A stretch of 64,000 nt of DNA, from the NCBI GenBank assembly GCA_963715055.1, contig CAVQRB010000013.1, positions 62,001 to 126,000 of the forward strand, in the 5' to 3' direction. Source of the DNA: CAVQRB01 sp963715055. GTDB lineage: Bacteria > Pseudomonadota > Alphaproteobacteria > Rhodobacterales > Rhodobacteraceae. A model generated the notes under the pieces. The model saw only the letters and a list, made by a program, of their open reading frames with translations. It was not told the DNA's origin and ran no database searches. Both the position numbers and the translations under genes were made by a program. Shown here piece after piece: positions 40,916-51,209 of this stretch. Within the stretch, counting starts at the first letter, position 1; every line of letters begins with the position of its first letter.

Positions 40916-43648
40916 ATGAACAGTGCCGGAACCGTCGGCCGAGCCGATCAGAACAGGGCCCTTGGGCTCAGCACCGTGGCTTTCACCGCCTGTTTCGCGG
41001 TCTGGACGATCTTCTCCATCATCGGCGTTGGCATCAAGGCAGAGCTCGGCCTCAACGAGGCGCAGTTCGGTCTTTTGGTTGCAACGCCCATTCTGACCGG
41101 TTCGATCACCCGTCTGTTTCTCGGTGTATGGACGGAGAAATACGGAGGACGCCTCGTCTTCACCGCGCAGATGCTGCTCACCGCCCTGGCAACCTGGGCG
41201 CTGACCTTTGCCTCTACCTACACGATGTATCTTGTTGCGGCCCTCGGCATCGGCCTTGCCGGCGGATCATTCATCATCGGCGTCGCCTATGTGTCCCGCT
41301 TTTATGATGCGGGGCACCAGGGCACGGCCTTGGGGATTTTCGGCGCGGGCAACGTCGGTGCCGCAGTCACCAAATTCGTGGCACCATTCGTCATGGTGGC
41401 TTACGGCTGGCAGGGTGTAGCCCATGTCTGGGCCATCGGCCTTGCGATCATGGCCGTGATCTTCTTCGTTTTCGCAAAGGACGATCCCGAACTGGTCGCG
41501 CGGCGGAAGTCGGGCGTAAAGGCGCCTAGCCTTGCAAAACAGTTCGAGCCGCTGAAGAACCTTCAGGTCTGGCGGTTCTCACTCTACTACTTCTTCGTTT
41601 TCGGGGCTTTCGTGGCCCTCGCGCTCTGGATGCCGCACTACCTGATCGACGTCTACGGTCTCGATGTGCGCACGGCGGGCATGTCGGCTGCAGCCTTCTC
41701 GCTCTCCGCATCGCTCTTTCGCGCCTACGGCGGGCACCTGTCGGACAAGTTTGGCGCGCGTGCGGTGATGTACTGGACCTTCGGCTTCAGCCTCGTGCTG
41801 CTGTTCATGCTGTCCTATCCCCCGACCGACTACGTGATCCAGGGAAAGAACGGGCCGATCACTTTCTCGACCGAAATGGCGCTCTGGCCCTTTGTCATCA
41901 CGCTCTTCGTGCTGGGTTTCTTCATGAGCCTCGGCAAGGCGGCCGTCTTCAAGCACATCCCCGTCTACTATCCGCACCACGTCGGTGCCGTCGGCGGGCT
42001 TGTCGGGATGATCGGCGGTCTGGGCGGTTTCATACTGCCGATCGGCTTCGGCGCGTTGCTGGAACTGACTGGCATCTACACAAGCTGTTTTGCGCTTCTC
42101 TTCGCGCTGGTTGCGATCGCTCTGGCCTGGATGCACCTCTCCGTGCGCGCCATGGAACGTGCGGCACATGGCCCTGCGCTCGATGAGCTTCCCGAACTGC
42201 CGGAGATGCAGGAAATCCACACACCCGGCAAAACCGCCATGCCGCGTGTGCTGACCGAATGGCGACCCGAGGAGAGCGCGTTCTGGGAAGAGAAGGGCCG
42301 CGCCGTCGCGCGCCGCAACCTGTGGATCTCGATCCCCGCTCTCTTGCTGGCCTTCTCGGTCTGGATGGTCTGGTCGATGGTCGTGGCGCGCCTGCCTGCC
42401 ATCGGGTTCGAATTCTCCTCCTCGCAGCTCTTCTGGCTGGCCGCTCTGCCGGGTCTGTCGGGCGCTACCTTGCGCATCTTCTACAGCTTCATGGTGCCGA
42501 TCTTCGGCGGCAGACTTTGGACAACCCTTTCGACAGCCTCGTTGCTGATGCCGGCAATCGGTATCGGCTACGCGGTGCAGAACCCGCAGACGCCCTATCT
42601 GATCTTCCTCGCTCTGGCACTTCTGTGCGGGCTGGGCGGCGGCAACTTTGCCTCATCCATGGCCAATATCGCCTACTTCTTCCCCAAGGCGGAGAAAGGC
42701 AACGCGCTGGCGTTGAATGCGGGTCTGGGCAACCTCGGGGTCTCGGTCATGCAGTTCCTGGTGCCGATCGTCATCACGGCGGGTGTCTTCGGGGCCATGG
42801 GCGGTGCGCCGGTCACGCTCGATGACGGCAGCCAGCTCTGGATGCAGAATGCCGGGTTTGTCTGGGTGCCCTTCATCCTGATCGCCACGGCCGCCGCATG
42901 GCTCGGCATGAACGATATCGCCGACGCCAAGGCCAGCTTCCGCGACCAGGCCATCATCTTCAGCCGGTTCCACAACTGGGTGATGTGTGTCCTCTACACC
43001 GGCACCTTCGGCAGCTTCATCGGGTACTCGGCCGGCTTCCCGCTGCTGACCCGCCTGATGTTCCCTGATGTGAATGCGCTGCAATACGTGTTCCTCGGAC
43101 CGCTCGTTGGTGCGCTAAGCCGTGCGGCGACCGGCTGGATCTCCGACAAGTTCGGCGGTGGCCGGGTCACCTTCTGGACCTTCGCGGGCATGATCGTCGC
43201 GGTCTATGGCGTGATCTTCTTCTTGCCGTCGGACGGGCAGGGCGGCAGCTTCATGGGCTTTTTTGCCTGCTTCATGGCGCTCTTCCTGCTGACCGGTATC
43301 GGCAACGCCTCGACCTTCCAGATGATCCCGGCGATCATGGGCCGCGAAATCCCGCGCCTCATGCCGGAACTGGACGCAGCCGCGAGCCGCAAGCAAGCCG
43401 AGCGCGAAAGCGCGGCGATCATCGCCTTCACCTCGGCGATTGCAGCCTATGGCGCCTTCTTCATCCCCAAGCTCTACGGCACCTCGATTGCCATGACCGG
43501 GGCACCGAATGGCGCGCTTTGGGCCTTCCTCGGCTTCTACGTGCTCTGCCTGATCGTGACCTGGGTTTTCTACACCCGTCCGGGCGGGCTGCTCCATGAC
43601 ATCGAACGCGGTCGCGGTACTCGATCCGCCGCCCAACCTGCAGAATAA
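40916..43648 (+). CDS. narK: fused NarK1-NarK2 nitrate/nitrite transporter
   Basis: 910-residue fusion of two 12-helix major-facilitator proteins. The first half (to about residue 435) corresponds to NarK1 (proton/nitrate symport; RLFLGVWTEKYGGR, GLAGGSFIIGVAYVSRFY). The second half, from about residue 465, corresponds to NarK2 (nitrate/nitrite exchange; GLGGGNFASSMANIAYFFPKAEKGNALALNAGLGNLG in part). Such a fusion is known in Paracoccus. ATG 40916 follows AGGAGG. It is the first gene of the nar operon behind the FNR box, and narG starts 13 bp after it. Confidence 0.92.
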   Translation: MNSAGTVGRADQNRALGLSTVAFTACFAVWTIFSIIGVGIKAELGLNEAQFGLLVATPILTGSITRLFLGVWTEKYGGRLVFTAQMLLTALATWALTFASTYTMYLVAALGIGLAGGSFIIGVAYVSRFYDAGHQGTALGIFGAGNVGAAVTKFVAPFVMVAYGWQGVAHVWAIGLAIMAVIFFVFAKDDPELVARRKSGVKAPSLAKQFEPLKNLQVWRFSLYYFFVFGAFVALALWMPHYLIDVYGLDVRTAGMSAAAFSLSASLFRAYGGHLSDKFGARAVMYWTFGFSLVLLFMLSYPPTDYVIQGKNGPITFSTEMALWPFVITLFVLGFFMSLGKAAVFKHIPVYYPHHVGAVGGLVGMIGGLGGFILPIGFGALLELTGIYTSCFALLFALVAIALAWMHLSVRAMERAAHGPALDELPELPEMQEIHTPGKTAMPRVLTEWRPEESAFWEEKGRAVARRNLWISIPALLLAFSVWMVWSMVVARLPAIGFEFSSSQLFWLAALPGLSGATLRIFYSFMVPIFGGRLWTTLSTASLLMPAIGIGYAVQNPQTPYLIFLALALLCGLGGGNFASSMANIAYFFPKAEKGNALALNAGLGNLGVSVMQFLVPIVITAGVFGAMGGAPVTLDDGSQLWMQNAGFVWVPFILIATAAAWLGMNDIADAKASFRDQAIIFSRFHNWVMCVLYTGTFGSFIGYSAGFPLLTRLMFPDVNALQYVFLGPLVGALSRAATGWISDKFGGGRVTFWTFAGMIVAVYGVIFFLPSDGQGGSFMGFFACFMALFLLTGIGNASTFQMIPAIMGREIPRLMPELDAAASRKQAERESAAIIAFTSAIAAYGAFFIPKLYGTSIAMTGAPNGALWAFLGFYVLCLIVTWVFYTRPGGLLHDIERGRGTRSAAQPAE

Positions 43649-43661
43649 GAAAGGACGCCAA

Positions 43662-46600
43662 ATGAGCCACCTTCTCGACAGACTGAATTTCCTGGCCTCA
43701 AAGGACCTCGACAAGTTTTCCGATGGTTTCGGAAAAGTCACCCGCGAAAGCCGCGACTGGGAGGACACCTACCGCAACCGCTGGCGGCACGACAAAGTCG
43801 TCCGCTCTACGCATGGCGTGAACTGCACCGGGTCATGCAGCTGGAAGATCTACGTCAAGTCCGGGATCGTGACCTGGGAAACCCAGCAGACCGACTACCC
43901 GCGCACTCGCGCCGACCTGCCCAACCACGAGCCGCGCGGATGTGCCCGTGGCGCGAGCTACAGTTGGTATCTCTACTCCGCCAACCGGGTGAAGAACCCG
44001 CTGGTGCGTGGCCGGTTGATGAAGATCTGGCGCAAGATGCGCGAAACCATGGGCCCGATCGAGGCCTGGACCAAGCTGCAGGCCGATCCGATCCTGCGCG
44101 CCTCCTATGTCGAAACACGCGGCAAAGGCGGCTTTGTCCGGGCAACTTGGGACGAGGCGACCGAGATCACAGCTGCGGCCAACGCCTATACCGCAAAAAC
44201 CTATGGGCCTGACCGGGTCTTCGGCTTCTCGCCGATCCCGGCCATGTCGATGGTCAGCTATGCTGCCGGGTCGCGTTACCTGAGCCTGATGGGCGGCGTC
44301 TGCATGTCCTTCTATGACTGGTACTGCGACCTGCCGCCGGCGTCGCCCATGACATGGGGTGAGCAGACCGACGTGCCCGAAAGTGCCGATTGGTACAATT
44401 CCGGCTACCTGCTGCTCTGGGGCTCCAACGTGCCGCAGACGCGGACGCCGGACGCGCATTTCTACACCGAGGCGCGCTACAAGGGCACCCGCTCCGCGGT
44501 CATCTGCCCGGATTACTCGGAGGCCGCCAAATTCGGCGATGTCTGGTTGAACGCCAAGCAGGGAACGGATGCGGCGCTGGCCATGGCCTTCGGGCATGTG
44601 ATCCTGCGCGAGTTCCACCTGGATCGTCAGGCAGAGTATTTCGAGGATTACACCCGCAGATACTCCGATTTCCCCATGCTGGTGAAGCTGGATGAAAAGG
44701 ACGGCAAGCTCGTGCCGGGCCGTTTCCTGCGCGCGGATGACCTCGATGGCAAACTCGGCGAGGAGAACAATCCCGAGTGGAAGACGGTCGCCTTTGACGA
44801 GAAGAGCAAGGCGTTCGTCTCGCCGAACGGTTCGGTGGGCTATCGCTGGGGCGAGAACGGCGAGTGGAACCTCGAGGAGAAGGCCAACAAGACCGAGACC
44901 CATCTCAAGATGTCGCTGGTTCTGGAGGAAGACCACGACGATGTCGTAGGCGTCGACTTCCCCTACTTCGGAGGCGAGGCTTTCGGCCAGTTCAAGACGG
45001 ATGCAACGCACCCCGACGTCCTGACCCGCAACATCCCGGTGAAGAAGATCAAGACGGCCGATGGCGAGATTGCGGTGGCGACCGTGTTCGACCTCTTTTG
45101 CGCCAATTACGGCCTCGACCGGGGCCTGGGCGGCGACTGGGTGACCAGCGATTACGCCAACGACATGCCCGGCACGCCCGCCTGGGCCGAGAAGATCACC
45201 GGTGTGCCTGCCGACAAGATCATCCATGTCGCGCGCGGGTTTGCGGACAATGCCGAAAAGACCAATGGCAAGTCCATGATCATCATCGGTGCTGCGATGA
45301 ACCATTGGTTCCACATGGACATGAACTATCGTGGTGTCATCAACATGCTGGTCATGTGTGGCTGTGTCGGTCAGTCCGGCGGTGGCTGGGCGCATTACGT
45401 GGGGCAGGAAAAGCTGCGCCCGCAGACCGGCTGGCAGCCTCTGGCCTTCGCGCTGGACTGGAACCGCCCGCCGCGCCACATGAACTCCACCTCTGCGTGG
45501 TACGCTCACACAGATCAGTGGCGGTATGAGACGCTGACGGCGGGTGAAATCCTGTCGCCCACGGCACCCGAGGGCGATTGGGACATTTCCCTCATCGACT
45601 ACAACATCCGGGCCGAGCGCATGGGGTGGCTCCCCTCGGCGCCACAACTCAAGACCAATCCGCTGCAAGTGGCCAAGGCGGCCAAGGCGGCGGGCAAGGA
45701 GATCCCGGCCTATGTCGCCGAGAAACTGAAGTCCGGCGATCTTGAAATGTCCTGCGAGGACCCGGACAACCCGTCGAACTGGCCGCGCAACCTCTTTGTC
45801 TGGCGCTCGAACCTGCTTGGATCCTCCGGCAAGGGGCATGAGTATTTCCTCAAGCACCTTCTGGGTACCGATCACGGCGTCATGGGCAAGGATCTGGGCG
45901 AGGATGGCCGGCAGTTGCCCAAGGAGGCCAAGTGGCACGAGGACGCGCCGCGCGGAAAGCTCGACCTGCTGGTGACCATCGACTTCCGGATGAGCACCAC
46001 ATGCGTCTACTCCGACATCGTTCTGCCGACGGCCAGTTGGTACGAAAAGGACGACATGAACACGTCGGACATGCACCCGTTCATCCACCCGCTGCAAGCG
46101 GCGGTGGACCCGGCCTATGAAAGCAAATCGGACTGGGAAATCTTCAAGGCCATCGCCAGGAAGTTCCAGGAGATCGCACCGGGCTACCTGGACAAGGAGA
46201 CCGACATTGTCGCCCTGCCGATCCTGCACGACACCCCCGCCGAGATCGCCCAGGACCAGGTGAAGGACTGGAAGAAAGGCGAATGCGAGCTGATTCCGGG
46301 CAAGACGGCCCCGGCATTCGTGGCGGTCGAGCGCGACTACACCGCAATCTATGACCGCTTCACGGCACTCGGTCCGATGCTCGACAAACTCGGCAATGGC
46401 GGCAAGGGCATCAGCTGGAACACGCAGGAGGAGATCGACAACCTCGCGGCCCTCAACGGTGTGCAACTGGACGGCACCGCTGCCGGGCGACCGAAGATCG
46501 AAACCGCCATCGATGCCTGCGAAGTCATCCTGATGCTGGCGCCCGAGACCAATGGCAACGTGGCCGTAAAAGCTTGGCAAGCGCTGGAAAAGGCCACGGG

Positions 46601-47402
46601 GCGCGAACATGCGCATCTGGCCGAAGGCGAGCATGGCAACAAGATCCGCTTTCATGACATCGCAGCACAGCCCCGCAAGATCATCTCCAGCCCCACATGG
46701 TCGGGCATCGAGAGCGAGAAGGTCAGCTACAATGCAGGTTACACCAACGTGCACGAACTGATCCCCTGGCGCACTCTGACGGGGCGGCAACAGCTCTATC
46801 AGGATCACCTGTGGATGCGGGCTTTCGGCGAAGGCTTCATGTCTTACCGGCCTCCGGTGGATCTTAAGACGATCACCAAGGACGTGCAGGACGAAGGTGA
46901 CACACTTGTCCTCAACTTCATCACCCCGCACCAGAAATGGGGCATTCACTCAACCTATACAGACAACCTGTTGATGCTCACGCTGAACAGAGGTGGTCCG
47001 GTGGTCTGGATTTCCGAGGTGGACGCCAAATCGGCGGGGATCGTCGATAACGACTGGATTGAGGTCTATAATATCAATGGTGCGCTGACGGCGCGGGCGG
47101 TGGTTTCCCAGCGGATCAAGGAGGGCTCGACCTTCATGTATCACGCCCAGGAAAAGATCGTGAACACGCCAGGGTCCGAGAAGACCGGGAACCGGGGCGG
47201 GATCCACAACTCCGTCACGCGTACGGTCCTGAAGCCGACCCACATGATCGGCGGCTACGCGCAGCAATCCTATGGTTTCAACTACTACGGCACCGTTGGG
47301 TCGAACCGGGACGAGTTCGTGGTTGTCCGCAAAATGAAGAAAGTCGACTGGCTCGATAAAGAAAAGAGCTGGGAAGCACCTGCACAGGAGGCAGCAGAAT
47401 GA
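43662..47402 (+). CDS. narG: respiratory nitrate reductase alpha subunit
   Basis: 1246-residue molybdenum subunit of the membrane-bound nitrate reductase; reduces nitrate to nitrite on the cytoplasmic side. The FS0 cluster site (HGVNCTGSCSW, later PRGCARG) and the active-site segment YDWYCDLPPASPMTWGEQTD with the Mo-coordinating Asp are intact. The N-terminus starts MSHLLDRLNFL, without a Tat signal of the periplasmic type, as expected for NarG. ATG 43662 follows AAAGGA. Its stop overlaps narH. Full length and no sign of damage. Confidence 0.95.
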   Translation: MSHLLDRLNFLASKDLDKFSDGFGKVTRESRDWEDTYRNRWRHDKVVRSTHGVNCTGSCSWKIYVKSGIVTWETQQTDYPRTRADLPNHEPRGCARGASYSWYLYSANRVKNPLVRGRLMKIWRKMRETMGPIEAWTKLQADPILRASYVETRGKGGFVRATWDEATEITAAANAYTAKTYGPDRVFGFSPIPAMSMVSYAAGSRYLSLMGGVCMSFYDWYCDLPPASPMTWGEQTDVPESADWYNSGYLLLWGSNVPQTRTPDAHFYTEARYKGTRSAVICPDYSEAAKFGDVWLNAKQGTDAALAMAFGHVILREFHLDRQAEYFEDYTRRYSDFPMLVKLDEKDGKLVPGRFLRADDLDGKLGEENNPEWKTVAFDEKSKAFVSPNGSVGYRWGENGEWNLEEKANKTETHLKMSLVLEEDHDDVVGVDFPYFGGEAFGQFKTDATHPDVLTRNIPVKKIKTADGEIAVATVFDLFCANYGLDRGLGGDWVTSDYANDMPGTPAWAEKITGVPADKIIHVARGFADNAEKTNGKSMIIIGAAMNHWFHMDMNYRGVINMLVMCGCVGQSGGGWAHYVGQEKLRPQTGWQPLAFALDWNRPPRHMNSTSAWYAHTDQWRYETLTAGEILSPTAPEGDWDISLIDYNIRAERMGWLPSAPQLKTNPLQVAKAAKAAGKEIPAYVAEKLKSGDLEMSCEDPDNPSNWPRNLFVWRSNLLGSSGKGHEYFLKHLLGTDHGVMGKDLGEDGRQLPKEAKWHEDAPRGKLDLLVTIDFRMSTTCVYSDIVLPTASWYEKDDMNTSDMHPFIHPLQAAVDPAYESKSDWEIFKAIARKFQEIAPGYLDKETDIVALPILHDTPAEIAQDQVKDWKKGECELIPGKTAPAFVAVERDYTAIYDRFTALGPMLDKLGNGGKGISWNTQEEIDNLAALNGVQLDGTAAGRPKIETAIDACEVILMLAPETNGNVAVKAWQALEKATGREHAHLAEGEHGNKIRFHDIAAQPRKIISSPTWSGIESEKVSYNAGYTNVHELIPWRTLTGRQQLYQDHLWMRAFGEGFMSYRPPVDLKTITKDVQDEGDTLVLNFITPHQKWGIHSTYTDNLLMLTLNRGGPVVWISEVDAKSAGIVDNDWIEVYNINGALTARAVVSQRIKEGSTFMYHAQEKIVNTPGSEKTGNRGGIHNSVTRTVLKPTHMIGGYAQQSYGFNYYGTVGSNRDEFVVVRKMKKVDWLDKEKSWEAPAQEAAE

Positions 47403-48922
47403 GAATCCGCGCACAAATCGGCATGGTGCTGAACCTCGACAAATGCATCGGGTGTCACACGTGCTCCGTCACCTGCAAGAACGTCTGGACCAGCCGGGAC
47501 GGCGTCGAATACGCTTGGTTCAACAACGTGGAAACCAAGCCCGGCACCGGTTATCCGACCGACTGGGAAAACCAGAACCGTTGGAAAGGCGGCTGGGAAC
47601 GGACGAAATCCGGCAAGCTGCAGCCCAAGCAAGGCAGCAAATGGCGGATCCTGTCCAACATCTTCGCCAACCCGTCCATGCCCGAGATCGACGACTACTA
47701 CGAGCCCTTCGATTTCGACTATGACCACCTGAAATCCGCGCCCGAGATGGAGGCTTTCCCGACGGCGCGTCCGCGCTCCAAGATCACCGGCGAGCGGATC
47801 GAGAAGATCGAGAAGGGTCCGAACTGGGAGGAAATCCTCGGCGGCGAATTCTCGAAACGCTCGCAGGACTACAACTTCGAAGGCATCCAGAAGGAGATCT
47901 ACGGAGAATACGAGAATACTTTCATGATGTATCTCCCCCGGCTCTGCGAGCATTGCCTCAACCCGGCTTGTGCCTCGTCCTGCCCGTCAGGCGCAATCTA
48001 CAAGCGCGAGGAAGACGGCATCGTTCTGATCGATCAGGAAAAATGCCGCGGCTGGCGCATGTGCGTCTCGGGCTGCCCTTACAAGAAGATCTACTACAAC
48101 TGGGAAAGCGGCAAATCCGAGAAATGCACCCTGTGCTATCCGCGGATCGAAAGCGGCAACCCGACGGTCTGTTCGGAAACCTGTGTCGGGCGCATTCGCT
48201 ATCTGGGCGTCATGCTCTATGACGCCGACAAGATCGAGGACGCGGCGAACATGGAGGATGAAAAGGACCTCTATGACGCGCAACTGGGCGTTTTCCTCGA
48301 CCCGCACGACCCTGTCGTGATCGAAACGGCGCGAGCCGATGGCATCCCGCAAGACTGGATCAAGGCCGCACAGGAAAGCCCGATCTGGAAGATGGCGATG
48401 GAGTGGAAAGTCGCCTTTCCGCTGCATCCTGAATACCGGACGCTGCCGATGGTGTGGTACATCCCGCCGCTCAGCCCGATCCAGAATGCCGCCGAGGCCG
48501 GAACCATCGGCACGGATGCCGGCATGCCGGACGTCAAGAACCTGCGCATCCCGGTCCGCTATCTGGCCAACATGCTGACCGCGGGCGATGAGGCGCCTGT
48601 CGTCACCGCGCTCGAGCGGATGCTGGCGATGCGCTCCTACATGCGTTCCAAGACCATCGAAGGAGTAGTCGACGAGGCCATCGCCGCGCGCGTCGGCCTG
48701 TCTGGCCGAGTGATCGAGGACATGTACAAGATCATGGCGCTGGCTGACTACGAAGACCGTTTCGTGATCCCGACCACCCACCGCGAACAGGTCGAGGAAG
48801 CCTATGATCTGCGCGGCGGCTGCGGTTTTACCGACACCAATGGTTGCGGTGGCGGCTCATCGAAGGGCTCGCTCTTCGGTGGCTCCAAGCGACCCCTCAA
48901 GATGCCCACGGAGGCAATGTGA
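47399..48922 (+). CDS. narH: respiratory nitrate reductase beta subunit
   Basis: 507-residue electron-transfer subunit with four iron-sulfur clusters. The cysteine blocks are CIGCHTCSVTC, CEHCLNPACASSC, CRGWRMCVSGCP (Trp in place of one Cys, giving the [3Fe-4S] cluster) and KCTLCYPRIESG...CSETC. It connects NarI haems to NarG. Start overlaps narG by four bases, and narJ begins two bases after its stop. Confidence 0.95.
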   Translation: MRIRAQIGMVLNLDKCIGCHTCSVTCKNVWTSRDGVEYAWFNNVETKPGTGYPTDWENQNRWKGGWERTKSGKLQPKQGSKWRILSNIFANPSMPEIDDYYEPFDFDYDHLKSAPEMEAFPTARPRSKITGERIEKIEKGPNWEEILGGEFSKRSQDYNFEGIQKEIYGEYENTFMMYLPRLCEHCLNPACASSCPSGAIYKREEDGIVLIDQEKCRGWRMCVSGCPYKKIYYNWESGKSEKCTLCYPRIESGNPTVCSETCVGRIRYLGVMLYDADKIEDAANMEDEKDLYDAQLGVFLDPHDPVVIETARADGIPQDWIKAAQESPIWKMAMEWKVAFPLHPEYRTLPMVWYIPPLSPIQNAAEAGTIGTDAGMPDVKNLRIPVRYLANMLTAGDEAPVVTALERMLAMRSYMRSKTIEGVVDEAIAARVGLSGRVIEDMYKIMALADYEDRFVIPTTHREQVEEAYDLRGGCGFTDTNGCGGGSSKGSLFGGSKRPLKMPTEAM

Positions 48923-48923
48923 T

Positions 48924-49628
48924 ATGGACCGTACCTTGAAAGCATTTTCGCTCATCCTGAGCTACCCGACGCGTGATTTGCAGCGTGCCATGCCCGAGAT
49001 CGGCGCCGTTCTGGCCTCCGATACGCGGTTGACGGCGGCAGCCCGTCGGGCGTTGCGCCCGCTGGTGGAGGAGATCGGCGGGCGCGACATCTATGAGCTC
49101 GAGGAGCGGTTCGTGCTGCTCTTCGATCGTTCGCGAACCCTGTCGCTCAACCTCTTCGAACATGTGCATGGCGAAAGCCGTGACCGTGGCGGAGCGATGG
49201 TGTCGCTTGTGGAGACCTACCGTGCGGGCGGGTTCGATCCCGTCACGTCGGAACTGCCGGATCACTTGCCGGTGCTGCTGGAATTCCTGTCCACACGGCC
49301 CTTCCGGGAGGCACAGGAGACTCTGGCGGACGCGGCCCATATCTTCGAGGCCCTGAACGCCCGGCTCGTCCGGCGGGAAAGCCCTTATGGAGCCGTGTTC
49401 GCCAGCCTTTTGCAACTGGCGGGCGTCACCGCAGACGAGCAAGCCGTGGCCGAGATGCTGGCGCAGCCAGACGACGATCCCACCGATCTGGAAGCCCTGG
49501 ATGACGTCTGGGAGGAAAGCGAAGTGCTTTTCGGTCCGGACCCCAATGCCGGTTGTCCGCAAGCGCGTGACATGCTCGCGCAGATGGATTTGCCCGTTAA
49601 CCCCGCGCCGCGCCACGCGGCCGAATAG
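48924..49628 (+). CDS. narJ: nitrate reductase assembly chaperone (delta subunit)
   Basis: 234-residue cytoplasmic chaperone that inserts the molybdenum cofactor into NarG; not part of the final enzyme. The family core is visible as LILSYPTRDLQ, YELEERFVLLFDRSRTLSLNLFEHVHGESRDRGGAM (in part), and LPDHLPVLLEFLS. ATG 48924 follows GGAGGCA and is just after the narH stop. Length is normal for the alphaproteobacterial proteins. Confidence 0.92.
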   Translation: MDRTLKAFSLILSYPTRDLQRAMPEIGAVLASDTRLTAAARRALRPLVEEIGGRDIYELEERFVLLFDRSRTLSLNLFEHVHGESRDRGGAMVSLVETYRAGGFDPVTSELPDHLPVLLEFLSTRPFREAQETLADAAHIFEALNARLVRRESPYGAVFASLLQLAGVTADEQAVAEMLAQPDDDPTDLEALDDVWEESEVLFGPDPNAGCPQARDMLAQMDLPVNPAPRHAAE

Positions 49629-49640
49629 GGAGACAGCATC

Positions 49641-50390
49641 ATGTTCTCGAATTTCGACATAAACTTCATCATCTTCGGCATCATGCCCTATGCCGCGCTG
49701 ACCATCTTGGTGGTGGGCTGCATCGCCCGCTATGACCGGGACCAGTACACCTGGAAAAGCTCGTCCAGCCAATTGCTCAAACGCAAGCAACTGATCTGGG
49801 GCTCCATCCTCTTTCACGTCGGGATCATCACGATCTTCTTCGGGCATCTGGTCGGCCTGTTCACTCCGGTCTGGGTGCTGGATGCGCTTGGCGTGCCCTA
49901 TGCGCTCAAGCAATGGATGGCGGTCATCATCGGTGGGCCTGCCGGGATTGCGGCCCTGATCGGGGCGTCGCTTCTGATGCATCGTCGGCTGACCGAGCCC
50001 CGCATTCGCGCCACATCAAGCTGGATGGACATCACCATCATGGCGCTGATCTGGCTGCAATTGGCCATCGGTCTGCTGACCATCACGCAGACGCTGCAAC
50101 ACATGGATGGCTCGGAGATGGTGCGCTTCATGACCTGGTCGCAAAGCATCATCACCTGGAACATCAACGCCTGGGTCACCGTGATCGACGTGCACTGGCT
50201 CTACAAGCTGCATATCTTCCTGGGGCTGATCATCACAGCGCTCTTCCCGTTCTCGCGGCTGGTGCATATGCTATCGGGCTTTGCCGCCCCGTTCCGCTAC
50301 CTCATGCGTCCGGGATATCAGATCGTCCGCTCGCGGCGTCAGAAGGCGCTGCCCAAGCGCGCCGCCCCCAAAGCAACCCCGGCGGAGTAA
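49641..50390 (+). CDS. narI: respiratory nitrate reductase gamma subunit, cytochrome b
   Basis: 249-residue membrane subunit with five helices that binds two b-type haems and oxidises quinol. Haem-ligand histidines lie in ILFHVGIITIFFGHLVG, QTLQHMDGS and the C-terminal WLYKLHIFLGL / FSRLVHMLSG stretch. The cytoplasmic loop LLKRKQLIWG is typical. The C-terminal tail is basic (SRRQKALPKRA). It lies 12 bp after narJ and 5 bp before the parvulin gene. Confidence 0.94.
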   Translation: MFSNFDINFIIFGIMPYAALTILVVGCIARYDRDQYTWKSSSSQLLKRKQLIWGSILFHVGIITIFFGHLVGLFTPVWVLDALGVPYALKQWMAVIIGGPAGIAALIGASLLMHRRLTEPRIRATSSWMDITIMALIWLQLAIGLLTITQTLQHMDGSEMVRFMTWSQSIITWNINAWVTVIDVHWLYKLHIFLGLIITALFPFSRLVHMLSGFAAPFRYLMRPGYQIVRSRRQKALPKRAAPKATPAE

Positions 50391-50395
50391 GGCAG

Positions 50396-51193
50396 ATGAA
50401 CGCAGCACTTTTCCCCGACCTGATTGTGAACGGCGAACTTGTCCCACATGCGCTGATCGCCGCCGAAACGCAGAACCAGGACGCACCGAAGGGCAAGCCG
50501 GGGATTGCCTGGCGCAAGGCGGCCAATGCCGTGGCGATCCGTACCTTGTTGTTGCAGGAGGCAGCGGCCCGTCAGATCGTGGCGGCGCCCCGGGAGGTCG
50601 GTCCAGGCCGTTTCGAGACCGAAGAGGAGGCCCTGATCCGGGGCCTTCTCGAACAGGCGATCGATGTGGACCCCCCAACCGGGGATACGATCCATTCCGA
50701 ATGGGAGAAGGACCCTGCGCGTTTTCGGACTGCGCCACTTTGGGAGGTGTCCCATATCCTCTGCGGGTGCGACCCGCGGGATGCGGCGGCGCGCGCCAAG
50801 GCTCTGGCCCGTGCAAAGGGTCTGCTCGCCCTGCTGGAGGGCAACCCCAAGAGCTTTGCCGCTCTGGCCGCGCGCGAGAGCGATTGCGGATCCAGGTCTT
50901 CGGGCGGTTCCCTGGGTCAGCTTGGTCCGAATGACACCGTTCCCGAGTTCGAGGTGGCCCTGCGCCAGTTGTCGGAAGGCGAGATTTCCGCGGAGCCGGT
51001 GCTCACGCGGCATGGCTACCACATCATCCGTATGGATGCTGTGGCCCCGGGCAAGATCCTGCCCTTCGAAGCCGTGCGCGCGAAGATCGGCGAAGCCATG
51101 GAAAAGGCGGCCTGGGCGCGACAATCACGCAGCTTCATCGCGCAACTGGTGGCAGCTTCGGACATCAAGGGTGCGGATCTCAACTCAGTCTGA
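50396..51193 (+). CDS. cytoplasmic parvulin-type peptidyl-prolyl isomerase (NifM-like)
   Basis: 265-residue protein with an N-terminal helical part and a parvulin domain (about residues 115-225: VSHILCGCDP, AALARESDCGSRSSGGSLGQLGPNDTVPEFE, LTRHGYHIIRMD, in part). There is no signal peptide, so it acts in the cytoplasm, like NifM for nitrogenase. As the fifth nar gene after narK it probably assists folding of NarG or NarH. Parvulin genes at this position are known in other alphaproteobacterial nar operons. ATG 50396 is 5 bp after the narI stop. Confidence 0.85.
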   Translation: MNAALFPDLIVNGELVPHALIAAETQNQDAPKGKPGIAWRKAANAVAIRTLLLQEAAARQIVAAPREVGPGRFETEEEALIRGLLEQAIDVDPPTGDTIHSEWEKDPARFRTAPLWEVSHILCGCDPRDAAARAKALARAKGLLALLEGNPKSFAALAARESDCGSRSSGGSLGQLGPNDTVPEFEVALRQLSEGEISAEPVLTRHGYHIIRMDAVAPGKILPFEAVRAKIGEAMEKAAWARQSRSFIAQLVAASDIKGADLNSV

Positions 51194-51209
51194 CCGGGAG
51201 GAGAGGAGG

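Noticed and set aside
43833..46949. A 1038-codon open frame antisense to narG.
   Set aside because: narG is intact and strongly conserved on the plus strand. The antisense frame has no family resemblance and is a product of high-GC codon bias.
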